A stretch of 64,000 nt of DNA from Anaerococcus sp. Marseille-P3625 (GTDB taxonomy: Bacteria; Bacillota; Clostridia; Tissierellales; Peptoniphilaceae): contig NZ_OCTP01000011.1 in the NCBI RefSeq assembly GCF_900232825.1, forward strand, positions 310,001 through 374,000, written 5' to 3'. Positions 1-7,235 of the stretch are shown one piece after another. The position numbers and the translations under genes were made by a program. The notes under the pieces are model-generated. The model worked only from the letters and a program-made list of their open reading frames with translations, was not told where the DNA came from and did no database searches. Position 1 is the first letter of the stretch. Every line of letters begins with the position of its first letter.

Positions 1-28
1 TTAAAAGAATTTACATTATCTATAATGT

Positions 29-412
29 TTAATTCATCCATGGTAAAATACCACCTAGACTTTGTATATTTTCACTTGTTTTATATAGGTCTAGCTCTTG
101 CAATCCACTTGTAAAGCTAGCTTTGTTTAGGTGCAAAATATATTCTCTATCCTCAATACTGTTAGGGTTTTTTATTATAATTCTTAAATAAGGATAATAG
201 CAAAATTTCAAAAAATCTGCATCTTCCCCATAATATCTTTTAACTGTTTCTGGATCTATAAATTCATTGGCATTTATATATCCTATAACTTTATAACCGT
301 TAATTTCTAAAATAAGTCTTTTCTTATCTAAGCCGCTTATTTCATATTCCCTAAAATCAATACTTAAATCGTTAGAAGATTTTAATTTTCCATAAATACT
401 AGAATAATCCAT
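29..412 (-). CDS. Hypothetical prophage protein, about 127 aa
   Basis: Function not recognised. It is the leftmost complete gene and reads leftward with the rest of the phage operon. An upstream ATG at 436 lacks a Shine-Dalgarno site; the ATG at 412 has a weak TAGG seven bases before it, so I chose that. The start lies inside the end of the preceding gene, so translation is probably coupled. The protein is soluble, rich in Tyr, Ile and Asn, with no signal or membrane segment. By position, just after the putative small terminase, it belongs to the packaging or head region. Confidence 0.55.
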   Translation of the reverse strand: MDYSSIYGKLKSSNDLSIDFREYEISGLDKKRLILEINGYKVIGYINANEFIDPETVKRYYGEDADFLKFCYYPYLRIIIKNPNSIEDREYILHLNKASFTSGLQELDLYKTSENIQSLGGILPWMN

Positions 413-734
413 CTTTAGGCCTATTTTCTTCATCATTAGTGGTGTTTAAATGTATCAACATTCTGCTATATAGTTCTTTAAGACTATCATCTTCGCTTAA
501 TCCCAATGTATCAAGTAATAAAGCTTTATTGTCTCCATCTCCACTATCCATGCTCTTTAACATTAAACTTATATTAATTAATCGGTTTAAATCTTCTACA
601 TTTTTTGCTCTAACTCTACCCTCTGAAACGTCAATAAAAAAATTAGTAATTAGGGTATCAACAGCACCATTAATTAATTTGTCTTTGCTATATTTAGTTT
701 TTAAATATTTGCTAGCTGAATTAATTCCCATCAT
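399..734 (-). CDS. Hypothetical prophage protein, 111 aa
   Basis: Function not recognised. The start overlaps the end of the putative terminase small subunit by 14 bases and is preceded by AAGGA at 8 bases. The predicted protein is soluble and helical with an acidic middle (SGDGDNK around residue 65). It is co-directional and overlapping on both sides, so it belongs to the packaging segment of the prophage. Confidence 0.65.
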   Translation of the reverse strand: MMGINSASKYLKTKYSKDKLINGAVDTLITNFFIDVSEGRVRAKNVEDLNRLINISLMLKSMDSGDGDNKALLLDTLGLSEDDSLKELYSRMLIHLNTTNDEENRPKDGLF

Positions 735-1425
735 CGCTAATTTCCTTTAGTTTTCTTTGTATTTCTTTTTCGCTTTTTCCTATACTTCGTAAATAATCTT
801 CATAATAGTCTGTGGCTTTGTAATATTCTTCCTCTACGTTTTCAAGTTCTGATAATACCTTTTGTTTTTCATCATCTGGTATATGAGTAAACATTGACTG
901 CAACAGTTGCATATATTTTTTTTCGGTGATTTCTTGCAAGTTTTTAATACCAAATTGAGTTAATCCTCCCAATGCTCCGTCTGTTAATTTATCTTTTAGT
1001 TCTATAGCTTTAAATACATTTTCTATAGTGATAAAATAGTCATTTTCTTTAATCAAGTTTTTTAGCTGATCTGCTCCGGATTGAATAACCATATCCAAAA
1101 ACTCTAAATCATTTTTAAGCTTGTTTGTTTCAGAACCTGGCTGGATTTCTTTTTCTTGTTCTTCTATGAGTTTAGCAATTGGTGCTTTGTTGATAAAATC
1201 CTTTAGGTTGTTTTCTTCGGCTGAATAAGCTTGTCTTATCTTCCTGTATTGGCCTAAATAGGCCCACGATATATTAAAACCCTGCTTATCTAGATATTCT
1301 TTTATAGATTGTATGCTGGTCTTAATATCAATCATTCTATTTACTTCATCAATATATGGACTATCCATTAAAAGTTTAATTTTAGGAGGTATTTTTTTCT
1401 TGCTGTCTATCTTTGTCTTTGCAAT
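721..1425 (-). CDS. Putative phage terminase small subunit-like protein, 234 aa, probable ATT start
   Basis: The N-terminus (about residues 20-60) looks like a helix-turn-helix (IDIKTSIQSIKEYLDKQGF, then SWAYLGQYRKIRQ), followed by long charged helices typical of small terminase oligomerisation regions. The first ATG (1368) has no Shine-Dalgarno site. The frame stays open upstream, and a perfect AGGAGG at 1435-1440 lies nine bases before an in-frame ATT at 1425. This start adds 19 basic residues beginning AKTKIDSKKKIPPK. The terminase assignment rests on the HTH plus coil layout and on position after the late-regulator-like gene. It could be another DNA-binding phage protein. The product name is tentative; the gene itself is well supported. 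Confidence 0.5.
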   Translation of the reverse strand: MAKTKIDSKKKIPPKIKLLMDSPYIDEVNRMIDIKTSIQSIKEYLDKQGFNISWAYLGQYRKIRQAYSAEENNLKDFINKAPIAKLIEEQEKEIQPGSETNKLKNDLEFLDMVIQSGADQLKNLIKENDYFITIENVFKAIELKDKLTDGALGGLTQFGIKNLQEITEKKYMQLLQSMFTHIPDDEKQKVLSELENVEEEYYKATDYYEDYLRSIGKSEKEIQRKLKEISDDGN

Positions 1426-1438
1426 TTTAAAACACCTC

Positions 1439-1765
1439 CTATTCTTCTAAATATATTGTCTTTATGTATAATTCTACTAAGGCTATGGCTCTTGCAAAAC
1501 CCTCTATAATGGCCTCTTCGTCTTTGCTTGAATATTGAGAAATAGCAAGTTCGGAGTTATCTTCTATAAAGTCATGCAAATTATTAATCATAGCTTTAGA
1601 TTCTTGTTCTATATCTTTATGTTCATAATCATAACTATAATTTGGGAAATAGTCCTTGACTGTGTAAGGCTTTTTAGTCTTAATAATATACAAGTTATTT
1701 TCTGATTTTTCGGTATCCATTATTTTATTATCATGATCAACTTTGCTGATATCTTTATGCTTCAT
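1439..1765 (-). CDS. Hypothetical prophage protein, 108 aa
   Basis: Function not recognised. The frame is open to a GTG at 1789, but the ATG at 1765 is preceded by AAGGAAAGAG at good spacing and is preferred. The protein is acidic and soluble, with a C-terminal helix rich in Glu, Ala and Ile. It ends a few bases before the Shine-Dalgarno site of the putative terminase gene and is the first gene left of the structured RNA terminator. Confidence 0.6.
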   Translation of the reverse strand: MKHKDISKVDHDNKIMDTEKSENNLYIIKTKKPYTVKDYFPNYSYDYEHKDIEQESKAMINNLHDFIEDNSELAISQYSSKDEEAIIEGFARAIALVELYIKTIYLEE

Positions 1766-1801
1766 AACTCTTTCCTTGCTATTTTTCACAAATTTATAAA
1801 T

Positions 1802-1828
1802 AAAAAAAGCTTTGAATAAATCAAAGCT
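1802..1828 (-). terminator. Intrinsic terminator of the prophage RNA
   Basis: On the - strand AGCTTTGA (1828-1821) pairs with TCAAAGCT, with a short TTTAT loop, followed by a run of seven or more T. It ends the structured RNA and would separate it from the packaging genes. Confidence 0.85.
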
Positions 1829-1957
1829 AGGGAAACTGACAAATGATGTAGTAGATCAAGGTCGGTAAAAATATTTCTTTCAGGAGTGTTTGGTGTAACA
1901 ATTCATTTAGGCTAGACGTAGGTACTAATGGGTAAAGTGACCTTGATACTACTATAC
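1802..1957 (-). ncRNA. Structured prophage RNA with its own promoter and terminator
   Basis: The about 185-base gap between two phage genes holds a clean RNA unit on the - strand. GTAGTATCAAGGTC (1952-1939) pairs along its whole length with 1863-1848, with one 2-base bulge: a 14-bp closing helix around a 75-base loop rich in ACC and containing CUCCU. A TATAAT at 1969-1964 puts the start just before this helix, and a terminator hairpin closes the unit. No ORF is present. I do not recognise the family. The CUCCU in the loop could face Shine-Dalgarno sequences, suggesting an antisense role, but that is inference. Confidence 0.65.
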
Positions 1958-1963
1958 AGTTAT

Positions 1964-1969
1964 ATTATA
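1964..1969 (-). promoter_or_regulatory. Minus-10 box of the prophage RNA promoter
   Basis: A perfect TATAAT on the - strand lies about seven bases before the 5' arm of the RNA closing helix. The -35 region is poor, so activation by a phage factor is possible; the gene immediately upstream encodes a late-regulator-like protein. Confidence 0.5.
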
Positions 1970-2009
1970 ATCCATTTTTATTTTTAATGTGTCTAATGAT
2001 TTTCTAATT

Positions 2010-2444
2010 TTACGCATCGCCAAACATTTTATAGCTTAATACCTTTAAGGCTTCATTGGCTATATTATATATCTGGGCTCTTTCATAATGATACTTGTCC
2101 ATCAACTCATATACTGCTCCTCTTTCTCCATAAGCATAAAGAGTCATTACTATATCTTTTTCTTTCTCATCAAGGTAGGTTAAAGCGTTTTCTACCATTC
2201 TAACTAGGGCCTTGTTAACTCTGTTATTGCGTTCTAACATAGCTCTCTTAGCTATATTATTTATATATGTATCGTCAAGATTTCTCCCTCCGCCTTGGAC
2301 AGATTCATCCCCATACCTAACTGTAATATTAGTCAATCGATCACTAATTTCGGTTATCTTGTCATCTATTTCTTTTGTAGTAGTTCTCACTTGCAAGTAT
2401 TTTTTTAAAATTTCCTTGCAAAGACATTTATAAAACTCTTGCAC
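2010..2444 (-). CDS. ArpU/RinA-like phage late transcription regulator, 144 aa
   Basis: The protein has the layout of the sigma-like late regulators (DUF1492/ArpU/RinA group): an N-terminal helical part, a middle with KITEISDRLTN, and a C-terminal sigma-region-4-like helix-turn-helix (ALTYLDEKEKDIVMTLY, then YHYERAQIYNIANEALK). These proteins typically activate packaging and structural genes. Position immediately before the packaging segment fits. The frame opens at an ATG at 2486 without a ribosome site; a GTG at 2444 follows GGAGGG by four bases and is the likelier start. It could also drive the weak promoter of the neighbouring RNA. Confidence 0.65.
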   Translation of the reverse strand: MQEFYKCLCKEILKKYLQVRTTTKEIDDKITEISDRLTNITVRYGDESVQGGGRNLDDTYINNIAKRAMLERNNRVNKALVRMVENALTYLDEKEKDIVMTLYAYGERGAVYELMDKYHYERAQIYNIANEALKVLSYKMFGDA

Positions 2445-2550
2445 TATCCCTCCGTATTTTGGAAATATTTTACCATAATAAAGCATATTGATAATTATGC
2501 CTAGTTTTTCTTCGATTTTGTGATTTTTTCACACACTTTTTTGTCGATTT

Positions 2551-2817
2551 TTAATCGTTTTCTTTTAGTATATCGCTCCAATTGACATAATCCAAAGTAA
2601 TACAATCAAGTTTTAATTCAAGTCTTTTTTTAAATCTTTCAAGTCTTACTGGGCCAAATCCAAACTCATCTTTTAGAGTTTCCACAACTAAAGCAAGAAA
2701 TCTTTCTACAAGAAAAACAGTTGTATCTGACTTAGCGATTCTTGCCATTTCTTCTTTGTAGACTCTTTCGGCTTTCATCTTTTTACCTATAGAAGTGCCA
2801 CCTTTGTATCTAAACAT
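2551..2817 (-). CDS. Conserved-looking phage protein, 88 aa
   Basis: Small basic protein of the kind found near the end of phage early operons, function not assigned. It has a strongly helical centre (TTVFLVERFLALVVETLKD) and a C-terminus rich in Arg, Lys and Leu. AAGAAAGG lies six bases before the ATG at 2817; an internal ATG at 2775 is a weaker alternative. It follows the methyltransferase by 57 bases. Confidence 0.65.
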   Translation of the reverse strand: MFRYKGGTSIGKKMKAERVYKEEMARIAKSDTTVFLVERFLALVVETLKDEFGFGPVRLERFKKRLELKLDCITLDYVNWSDILKEND

Positions 2818-2874
2818 TCTAAACCTTTCTTAATTGCTTTATTATGTAGATCAAAATTAATCACATAAATATTT

Positions 2875-3483
2875 TTATATCCACCTGATAACCGGTTCAC
2901 CTTTAAAGCCTTTTTCCCATATATACCAGCAATAGCAAACAGCACTTGACGGATAATTTGTAAAAACTCCATTTCTAACACAATTAGCCCTCTTGCTAAA
3001 TACATATACGTACTTAGGTGGATTTTCTTCAAATAGTTCTCTACGTTTTACACTTTCTAAAAACTGTATTTTAAGCAACATTGCTAGCCTTTTGCCATCA
3101 TCTATAATCTTAATAGAATGCTCTACAAACTCTTTAGCATACTTATAGGGTGGATTAGTAATTATATCTTCATGCCAACTTGTAGTTGTAAAAAAATCCA
3201 TCCCTCCTACTCCATATCCGCGATAATACAGATCCCTAGAAGTTACATTATATTTATTTTCTTCAAGTACTTTTGAAATATGGCCCTCACCACAACAAGG
3301 CTCTAATATGTTTTTATCAAAGCTTTCTACCTTCAATAGTTCTTCAACCGCTTGTGGATCAGTAGCATAATAATCGTGTTGTACTCTTGTAAAGTCTGAA
3401 TGATTGCTTGCCCCCATAATTACAAACATATTGTTATTAGGGTTATAATCCAGCGCGTTTTTATCTTTTTCTCTATCTATAAT
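2875..3483 (-). CDS. Phage adenine-type DNA methyltransferase, 202 aa, possible ATT start
   Basis: The core carries DYYATDPQAVEELL, an SAM-binding segment NILEPCCGEGHISKVLE, and the catalytic motif NPPY in DIITNPPYKYAKEF, as in N6-adenine methyltransferases. It probably modifies phage DNA against host restriction; specificity is not visible. ATGs at 3429 and 3417 lack ribosome sites. The frame is open upstream, and AGAGG lies eight bases before an in-frame ATT at 3483, which would start only 16 bases after dut and give an N-terminus IDREKDKNALDYNPNNN. The enzyme call is firm; the start is inferred. Confidence 0.8.
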   Translation of the reverse strand: MIDREKDKNALDYNPNNNMFVIMGASNHSDFTRVQHDYYATDPQAVEELLKVESFDKNILEPCCGEGHISKVLEENKYNVTSRDLYYRGYGVGGMDFFTTTSWHEDIITNPPYKYAKEFVEHSIKIIDDGKRLAMLLKIQFLESVKRRELFEENPPKYVYVFSKRANCVRNGVFTNYPSSAVCYCWYIWEKGFKGEPVIRWI

Positions 3484-3498
3484 CTTCTTTTCCTCTTT

Positions 3499-3903
3499 CT
3501 ATTTCTTGCCACTTGATCCAAAACCTTTATCACCTCGGCTGGTATCTAAATTTATTTCATCTACTTTACAAGGATAAACATTAATTTCTTGACCAAATAC
3601 TAACTGGGCTATCCTATCACCTTTTTTTATAACATAAGAGTTTTTACTCAAATTTGTAAGACAAACTTTAATCTCGCCCCTATATCCACTATCAACTAAA
3701 CCAGTATGACAAAGAACACCTTTAGATGATAAACCAGACCTAGCTCTAACATCTGCATAATAACCCTTATCAAATTCAAAAAATAATCCGGTTTCTATCA
3801 GTCTTGTATCACCAGATAAAAGAACAACTTCTTTATCAGCCCTTATATCCCAGCCCTGGTCTCCTTTATCTTTGCTTAATTCATATGGTGCTTTATATCT
3901 CAT
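3499..3903 (-). CDS. dut: dUTP diphosphatase, 134 aa
   Basis: Hydrolyses dUTP to dUMP and pyrophosphate, keeping uracil out of phage DNA. All five motifs of trimeric dUTPases are visible: GWDIRA near residue 20, ARSGLSSKGV near 54, GLVDSGYRGEIKV near 68 with the catalytic Asp and Tyr, KGDRIAQLVF near 94, and the C-terminal arm SRGDKGFGSSG. Full length for the family. GAGGAAATAAAAGA precedes the ATG. It overlaps the upstream gene by four bases and sits with nucleotide and DNA modification genes. Confidence 0.95.
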   Translation of the reverse strand: MRYKAPYELSKDKGDQGWDIRADKEVVLLSGDTRLIETGLFFEFDKGYYADVRARSGLSSKGVLCHTGLVDSGYRGEIKVCLTNLSKNSYVIKKGDRIAQLVFGQEINVYPCKVDEINLDTSRGDKGFGSSGKK

Positions 3904-4292
3904 TCTTTTATTTCCTCTAAATTCATATTTTCAAGTCTTATTGTATGAAATTCTCTAGGTAGGCTTTTATCTTTCCAACGGACATATGCAAGTTGTGCAT
4001 AGATTCCATTTGTAGCTTCTACCGTTTTTCTAATTCTATATGTGCCCAATTCCTCTACTATAAATTCTGGACTATCCACTTCTACTACCGTATTTTTATC
4101 TACCTTGCACCAATACTCTAGGTCTATGTGGTCATCTCCTACATCTACTATTGGTCCTACAATGTAGCCTTCTATATAATAGCCATATACATAATTTTCT
4201 TCGTCTATATAGCCTTTTTCCTTACCTTCTATTACAAAGTCGGTATCTTTTATAAGTTTATCTATATCTAGGATTTTTGCTTTAAACATCAT
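3900..4292 (-). CDS. Phage protein of unknown function, 130 aa
   Basis: The frame opens at 4322, but GGAGGAAAATT directly precedes the ATG at 4292 (the next codon is also ATG), which I take as the start. Soluble, acidic, beta-rich, with a repeated Tyr-Gly pattern (YGYYIEGYIVGPIVDVGDD). It recalls YopX-like phage proteins in general make-up but lacks their hallmark segment, so no function is assigned. It overlaps dut by four bases. Confidence 0.7.
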   Translation of the reverse strand: MMFKAKILDIDKLIKDTDFVIEGKEKGYIDEENYVYGYYIEGYIVGPIVDVGDDHIDLEYWCKVDKNTVVEVDSPEFIVEELGTYRIRKTVEATNGIYAQLAYVRWKDKSLPREFHTIRLENMNLEEIKE

Positions 4293-4359
4293 AATTTTCC
4301 TCCGTATCATTGAAATATTCACCCATTACAAGTCTTCCATTTAAAACCTTGGCTATCAT
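4282..4359 (-). CDS. Possible 25-aa leader or small phage protein
   Basis: The ORF starts MIAKVLNGRLVMGEY, has AAGAAGG six bases upstream, and ends overlapping the start of the next gene by 11 bases. An overlapping ORF in another frame, starting about 50 bases upstream, has no ribosome site. It may be a real tiny gene or the remnant of a longer one. Confidence 0.4.
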   Translation of the reverse strand: MIAKVLNGRLVMGEYFNDTEENYDV

Positions 4360-4448
4360 TTCTTGCCTTCTTCATATCAGCCAACTCAAAGCTTTCTTTA
4401 AAGAAAACTGCAATCATAAAAAAGTTAGCAATTTAAGCATATATAAAT

Positions 4449-4721
4449 TCATAGCTCGCTAATCTCTCTTATAGCTCTCTCTTTAATTCTTAAAATAGCT
4501 TCATTTTCTCTCTTATCATAATTTTTAAACCATTTGTTTTTAAATTCCTTTAGACTTTCTCTATAAGTTTCTTCTCCATAATCACGAGACAACCACCATT
4601 CCAAATCATGAGTTAGTTCAGCAAAATCTTTTACAAATTCATTCATGAACTCATCTTGCATTTCACCAACTAAATTATTTTCAATGGTATAACAAATATA
4701 ACTTAAACATCCTCCACTCAT
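4449..4721 (-). CDS. Conserved phage protein of the MSGG type, 90 aa
   Basis: Begins MSGGCLSYICY and has an aromatic, acidic middle (DLEWWLSRDYGEETY). Phage proteins with this MSGG opening are common in Firmicute phages, but I know no proven function. GGAGGGATAAATA precedes the ATG. The start shares one base with the stop of the preceding 30-aa membrane gene, so translation is coupled. Confidence 0.75.
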   Translation of the reverse strand: MSGGCLSYICYTIENNLVGEMQDEFMNEFVKDFAELTHDLEWWLSRDYGEETYRESLKEFKNKWFKNYDKRENEAILRIKERAIREISEL

Positions 4722-4813
4722 TATTTATCCCTCCATATTTTTGTTATCAATATGATTGCATTACCTATCAAGCTTCCTATAACAACCCAGAATATTGTAT
4801 CTAATATATTCAT
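4721..4813 (-). CDS. 30-aa single-pass membrane peptide
   Basis: Too short for ordinary gene calling. It begins MNILDTIFWVVIGSLIG, continues as one hydrophobic helix, and ends in a basic tail. The start overlaps the stop of the upstream gene as ATGA, and its stop overlaps the start of the downstream gene as TAATG; GGAGGTGGGAGA lies just upstream. This double overlap makes it very likely to be translated. No function is known; by position it is an early phage gene. Confidence 0.75.
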   Translation of the reverse strand: MNILDTIFWVVIGSLIGNAIILITKIWRDK

Positions 4814-5004
4814 TCTCCCACCTCCGTCTTATCATATAAATCTTGAAAATCCTCTGCACTAATCTTGTATCTATCGTTATTGTTGCCATCAACAAACACG
4901 ATGCTACCATCCTTGAATATCTCTAAACCAAAATTAAACTCCTTTAGTAGACTTGTAAAACTGCACAATATCAAAGACATTTGATTTTTCCTTTGTATGT
5001 TCAT
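4810..5004 (-). CDS. Hypothetical phage protein, 64 aa
   Basis: Function not recognised. Starts in an ATGA overlap with the upstream gene and is followed by another ATGA overlap. The C-terminal half (GSIVFVDGNNNDRYKISAED) suggests a small beta-hairpin domain. Confidence 0.7.
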   Translation of the reverse strand: MNIQRKNQMSLILCSFTSLLKEFNFGLEIFKDGSIVFVDGNNNDRYKISAEDFQDLYDKTEVGE

Positions 5005-5177
5005 CTCTTTACGATCCTTCTTGTATATTCATGTCCTACTAAGTAAGTCACTAAATCTTCTTTATTTTCAGCAACTGCTAACTGCTTCCACCTATAGGTC
5101 TGGCACGTTCTATTTTTTGTTAGTTCAGTATTTATAATATAAGGCTCTTTGTACTCTAAAACATAATTAAATTTCAT
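5001..5177 (-). CDS. Hypothetical phage protein, 58 aa
   Basis: Function not recognised. The frame opens at 5192, but GGGGAG lies seven bases before the ATG at 5177, giving a start MKFNYVLEYKE. Basic C-terminus (YTRRIVKR). It overlaps its downstream neighbour by four bases. Confidence 0.65.
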   Translation of the reverse strand: MKFNYVLEYKEPYIINTELTKNRTCQTYRWKQLAVAENKEDLVTYLVGHEYTRRIVKR

Positions 5178-5179
5178 AT

Positions 5180-5374
5180 TTAATCTCCCCATTCCAAAGT
5201 CACAAAAACAGTATCAGTTTCATCTAAATAATTAGCATCTGACAAATCTAAAGGTGTATAAATTTCTTCACTACATCCTAAATTTCCGTTATATATTTCC
5301 TCAAACAATTCAATTTTTAATTCACTTTCTGGATCAAAATTATCGAACCATTCTAAAAAATCTTTTACTTTCAT
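5180..5374 (-). CDS. Small phage protein of the MKVKD family, 64 aa
   Basis: Opens MKVKDFLEWFDNFDPESEL, a pattern shared with the gene just upstream (5378-5542) and with 12977-13138: a basic MKxKD start, a short amphipathic helix, then an acidic FDxE segment. I take these as one small paralogous family of unknown function. The rest is acidic and beta-like. Confidence 0.7.
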   Translation of the reverse strand: MKVKDFLEWFDNFDPESELKIELFEEIYNGNLGCSEEIYTPLDLSDANYLDETDTVFVTLEWGD

Positions 5375-5377
5375 AAA

Positions 5378-5542
5378 TCAATACCTTTTAATTTCTTCCA
5401 AATTCAAATAAGGAGCTACGTCATAATCTACTTTAAAATCACATTCATACTCGATATCGTTTTCTTTATCATAAAAATAAGCTAAAACATCATCTTCATC
5501 GTCAAAATAAGATAATTTTTTAATCAAATCTTTAACTTTCAT
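5378..5542 (-). CDS. Small phage protein of the MKVKD family, 54 aa
   Basis: Below the usual length cut-off but clearly placed: starts three bases after the YopX stop, ends three bases before the next gene, and opens MKVKDLIKKLSYFDDEDDV like its downstream neighbour. A GAGG at the end of yopX serves as ribosome site. Very acidic centre. Function unknown. Confidence 0.75.
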   Translation of the reverse strand: MKVKDLIKKLSYFDDEDDVLAYFYDKENDIEYECDFKVDYDVAPYLNLEEIKRY

Positions 5543-5545
5543 TCT

Positions 5546-5926
5546 TTAAACCTCATCTAACAATTCTTTATCTTCGTAAATATTGCCAATAATCGAAATC
5601 TGATACTTATCTAGAAAACTGCTCAAAACTAAAGTAGTTCTAGTATTAGCACCACTTTTATAAGTTGCTACAGTATTCCCATCTTCATGTCTCACTTCTA
5701 CAAAACCTCTTGATCTAGTTTTTAAGATATCTCCCTCGTAAATCTCATTACCATTTTTGTCTTTCAAACCTGTGGATTGCATTAAACTTATATCGTTTGT
5801 AATAAACATATATTCACAGTCTCCATCTCCGTTAAAATCAACTAAAATGCTGTTTTCATTTACAACACCAATGTTATAAATCATTCTTTTGTATTTATTA
5901 AAATATGCTCTAAATTTAGGTATCAT
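5546..5926 (-). CDS. YopX family phage protein, 126 aa
   Basis: Recognised from the family hallmarks PKFRAYFNK at the N-terminus, STGLKDKNGNEIYEGDIL near residue 72, and IIGNIYED near the C-terminus. YopX proteins are widespread in Firmicute phages as beta-rich oligomers; their function is unknown. GGAGG precedes the ATG, which overlaps the upstream stop by four bases. Confidence 0.9.
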   Translation of the reverse strand: MIPKFRAYFNKYKRMIYNIGVVNENSILVDFNGDGDCEYMFITNDISLMQSTGLKDKNGNEIYEGDILKTRSRGFVEVRHEDGNTVATYKSGANTRTTLVLSSFLDKYQISIIGNIYEDKELLDEV

Positions 5927-6348
5927 TCCTCAACCTCCACCAACTCAAAATCAGCTAAATCAGTATCAAACTTTTTCTTGATTTCTTCAATTTCTTTAAG
6001 GGTAAATGTGGTTTTATAACCGTTATTTTCAGTACTGTGACTCAAATAATACTTACCTGTCGGAAAACAAAGTGTTAGATTATTTTCATTTTCATATGCC
6101 ATCCACCTATGCTTCAAATAAAACTTCTTCTCTTCCTCTCTATCCTCTGGAGGTGTAGAAGCATACTCAACAAGCAAGTCAAATAGTGGTTTTTTTACCC
6201 CTCCAAAGTCAGTATTTATTGTAAAAGGCTCATCAATGCTAATATAACATCCATTAAAATAATCACCATCAATATTGATGTATCCGTTTTTAATATCTAC
6301 ATCTAACCCCAACTCTTCAACTCTTTTTATAAATTCCTTAGTCTTCAT
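5923..6348 (-). CDS. Hypothetical phage protein, 141 aa
   Basis: Starts MKTKEFIKRVEELGLDVDIK with GGAGTTGAGAA upstream. The N-terminal region looks like a small alpha-beta domain; the centre is acidic (PPEDREEEKKF) and the C-terminus helical. Function not recognised. It overlaps both neighbours, so it sits within one transcript. Confidence 0.75.
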   Translation of the reverse strand: MKTKEFIKRVEELGLDVDIKNGYINIDGDYFNGCYISIDEPFTINTDFGGVKKPLFDLLVEYASTPPEDREEEKKFYLKHRWMAYENENNLTLCFPTGKYYLSHSTENNGYKTTFTLKEIEEIKKKFDTDLADFELVEVEE

Positions 6349-6868
6349 TTCTCAACTCCACCAGTTCATCTATAATATTTTCCAAATCTTCTATTTCACT
6401 TGTATCAGCACAGTCTTCTTGATAAGTATCCCAAGCTACTCTCAAAGCATTAATAATAACATCCAACTGACTTTCCCTAAGATGCAAACAATAACAACCT
6501 TCGTTTATATTTTGTGCTTTAATTATTTGATCTACCAAACTCAAACATTCTTCTAGTGTATAATATTGATCTTCACGAAATGGATTATCATCTGCTTGAT
6601 TACAATCAAAACCAAGAACCCACTCACCTACTTCGTAAAGCCTACCAGAATAAGTTAACCCACCATGAACATCAAACAAATCTACTAAATCATTATAATC
6701 CACACCATAGTAAGGATGTGTTTTAGGAATAACAACATATCCACAATACCAAAAAGTATTCACATCAAACGAATAAGGCATAAAATGCGGGTTGTCACTC
6801 CAATCTATTCTTTTAACAATAACTTCATAACCTAAGTATTTTCTTCTTATTACAATTCCACTCTTCAT
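6338..6868 (-). CDS. Phage protein with HGG/GFDC motifs, 176 aa
   Basis: Contains GYVVIP, VHGGLTYSG and WVLGFDCNQADDNP in that order, then a helix with EECLSLVDQII. The same series occurs in the 208-aa protein at 7717-8343, so the two are diverged paralogs. The invariant His, Asp, Cys and Asn residues suggest a metal site or hydrolase centre, but no catalytic function is known to me. The C-terminal 60 residues (LRESQLDVIINALRVAWDTY) are specific to this copy. GGGGGAGA precedes the ATG. Confidence 0.75.
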   Translation of the reverse strand: MKSGIVIRRKYLGYEVIVKRIDWSDNPHFMPYSFDVNTFWYCGYVVIPKTHPYYGVDYNDLVDLFDVHGGLTYSGRLYEVGEWVLGFDCNQADDNPFREDQYYTLEECLSLVDQIIKAQNINEGCYCLHLRESQLDVIINALRVAWDTYQEDCADTSEIEDLENIIDELVELRNED

Positions 6869-6887
6869 ATTCTCCCCCTAACAAAAC

Positions 6888-7235
6888 TTACATAATCTCC
6901 CTAAAATCATAATCTGTATATTTTTGCAAAAATAATCTTTTTTTTAATAAATATACACGAGTTTTTGTAGCTACTGACTTCACTTCTTCCACTATCATCT
7001 TTCCAGACTCACAATCTTGATACATAAAATCGGCGATATAGGAAATCTTTGGCAAAGTTTCTTTGTCTGTCCTAATAGTCGGGATAAGCTCAAACTTAGG
7101 TTGTAGCTGTAAATTCTTGATTTTTCCTGCCCTTTCCAAAAGTTTAAGCTCACCATATCTGTGCGACTCCTTGATACTATCAAACTTATGACCATCAACA
7201 ACAACTTTTTTGTTCTTGTACTTCCTATAGCTCAA
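6888..7235 (-). CDS. DUF1064 family protein, predicted nuclease fold, 115 aa, TTG start
   Basis: Matches the DUF1064 pattern: KYKNKKVVVDGHKFDSIKE near the start, a helix ending LERAGKIKNLQLQPKFEL, then YIADFMY and IVEEVKS, which resemble the D and ExK residues of PD-(D/E)XK nucleases. Such proteins sit in phage replication or recombination modules and may resolve DNA structures. The start is a TTG in a TTGA overlap with the ssb stop, with GGGGTG eight bases before. Confidence 0.8.
   Translation of the reverse strand: MSYRKYKNKKVVVDGHKFDSIKESHRYGELKLLERAGKIKNLQLQPKFELIPTIRTDKETLPKISYIADFMYQDCESGKMIVEEVKSVATKTRVYLLKKRLFLQKYTDYDFREIM

Noticed and set aside
1800-1970. Structured RNA considered as a phi29-type packaging RNA or a known riboswitch
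   Set aside because: It lacks motifs I can name from those classes. Location near a terminase-like gene alone does not justify the identity.
2787-3032. 81-codon ORF on the - strand after the methyltransferase start
   Set aside because: Overlaps the methyltransferase in another frame, has no ribosome site, and shows no domain. Its coding features follow from the opposite frame.
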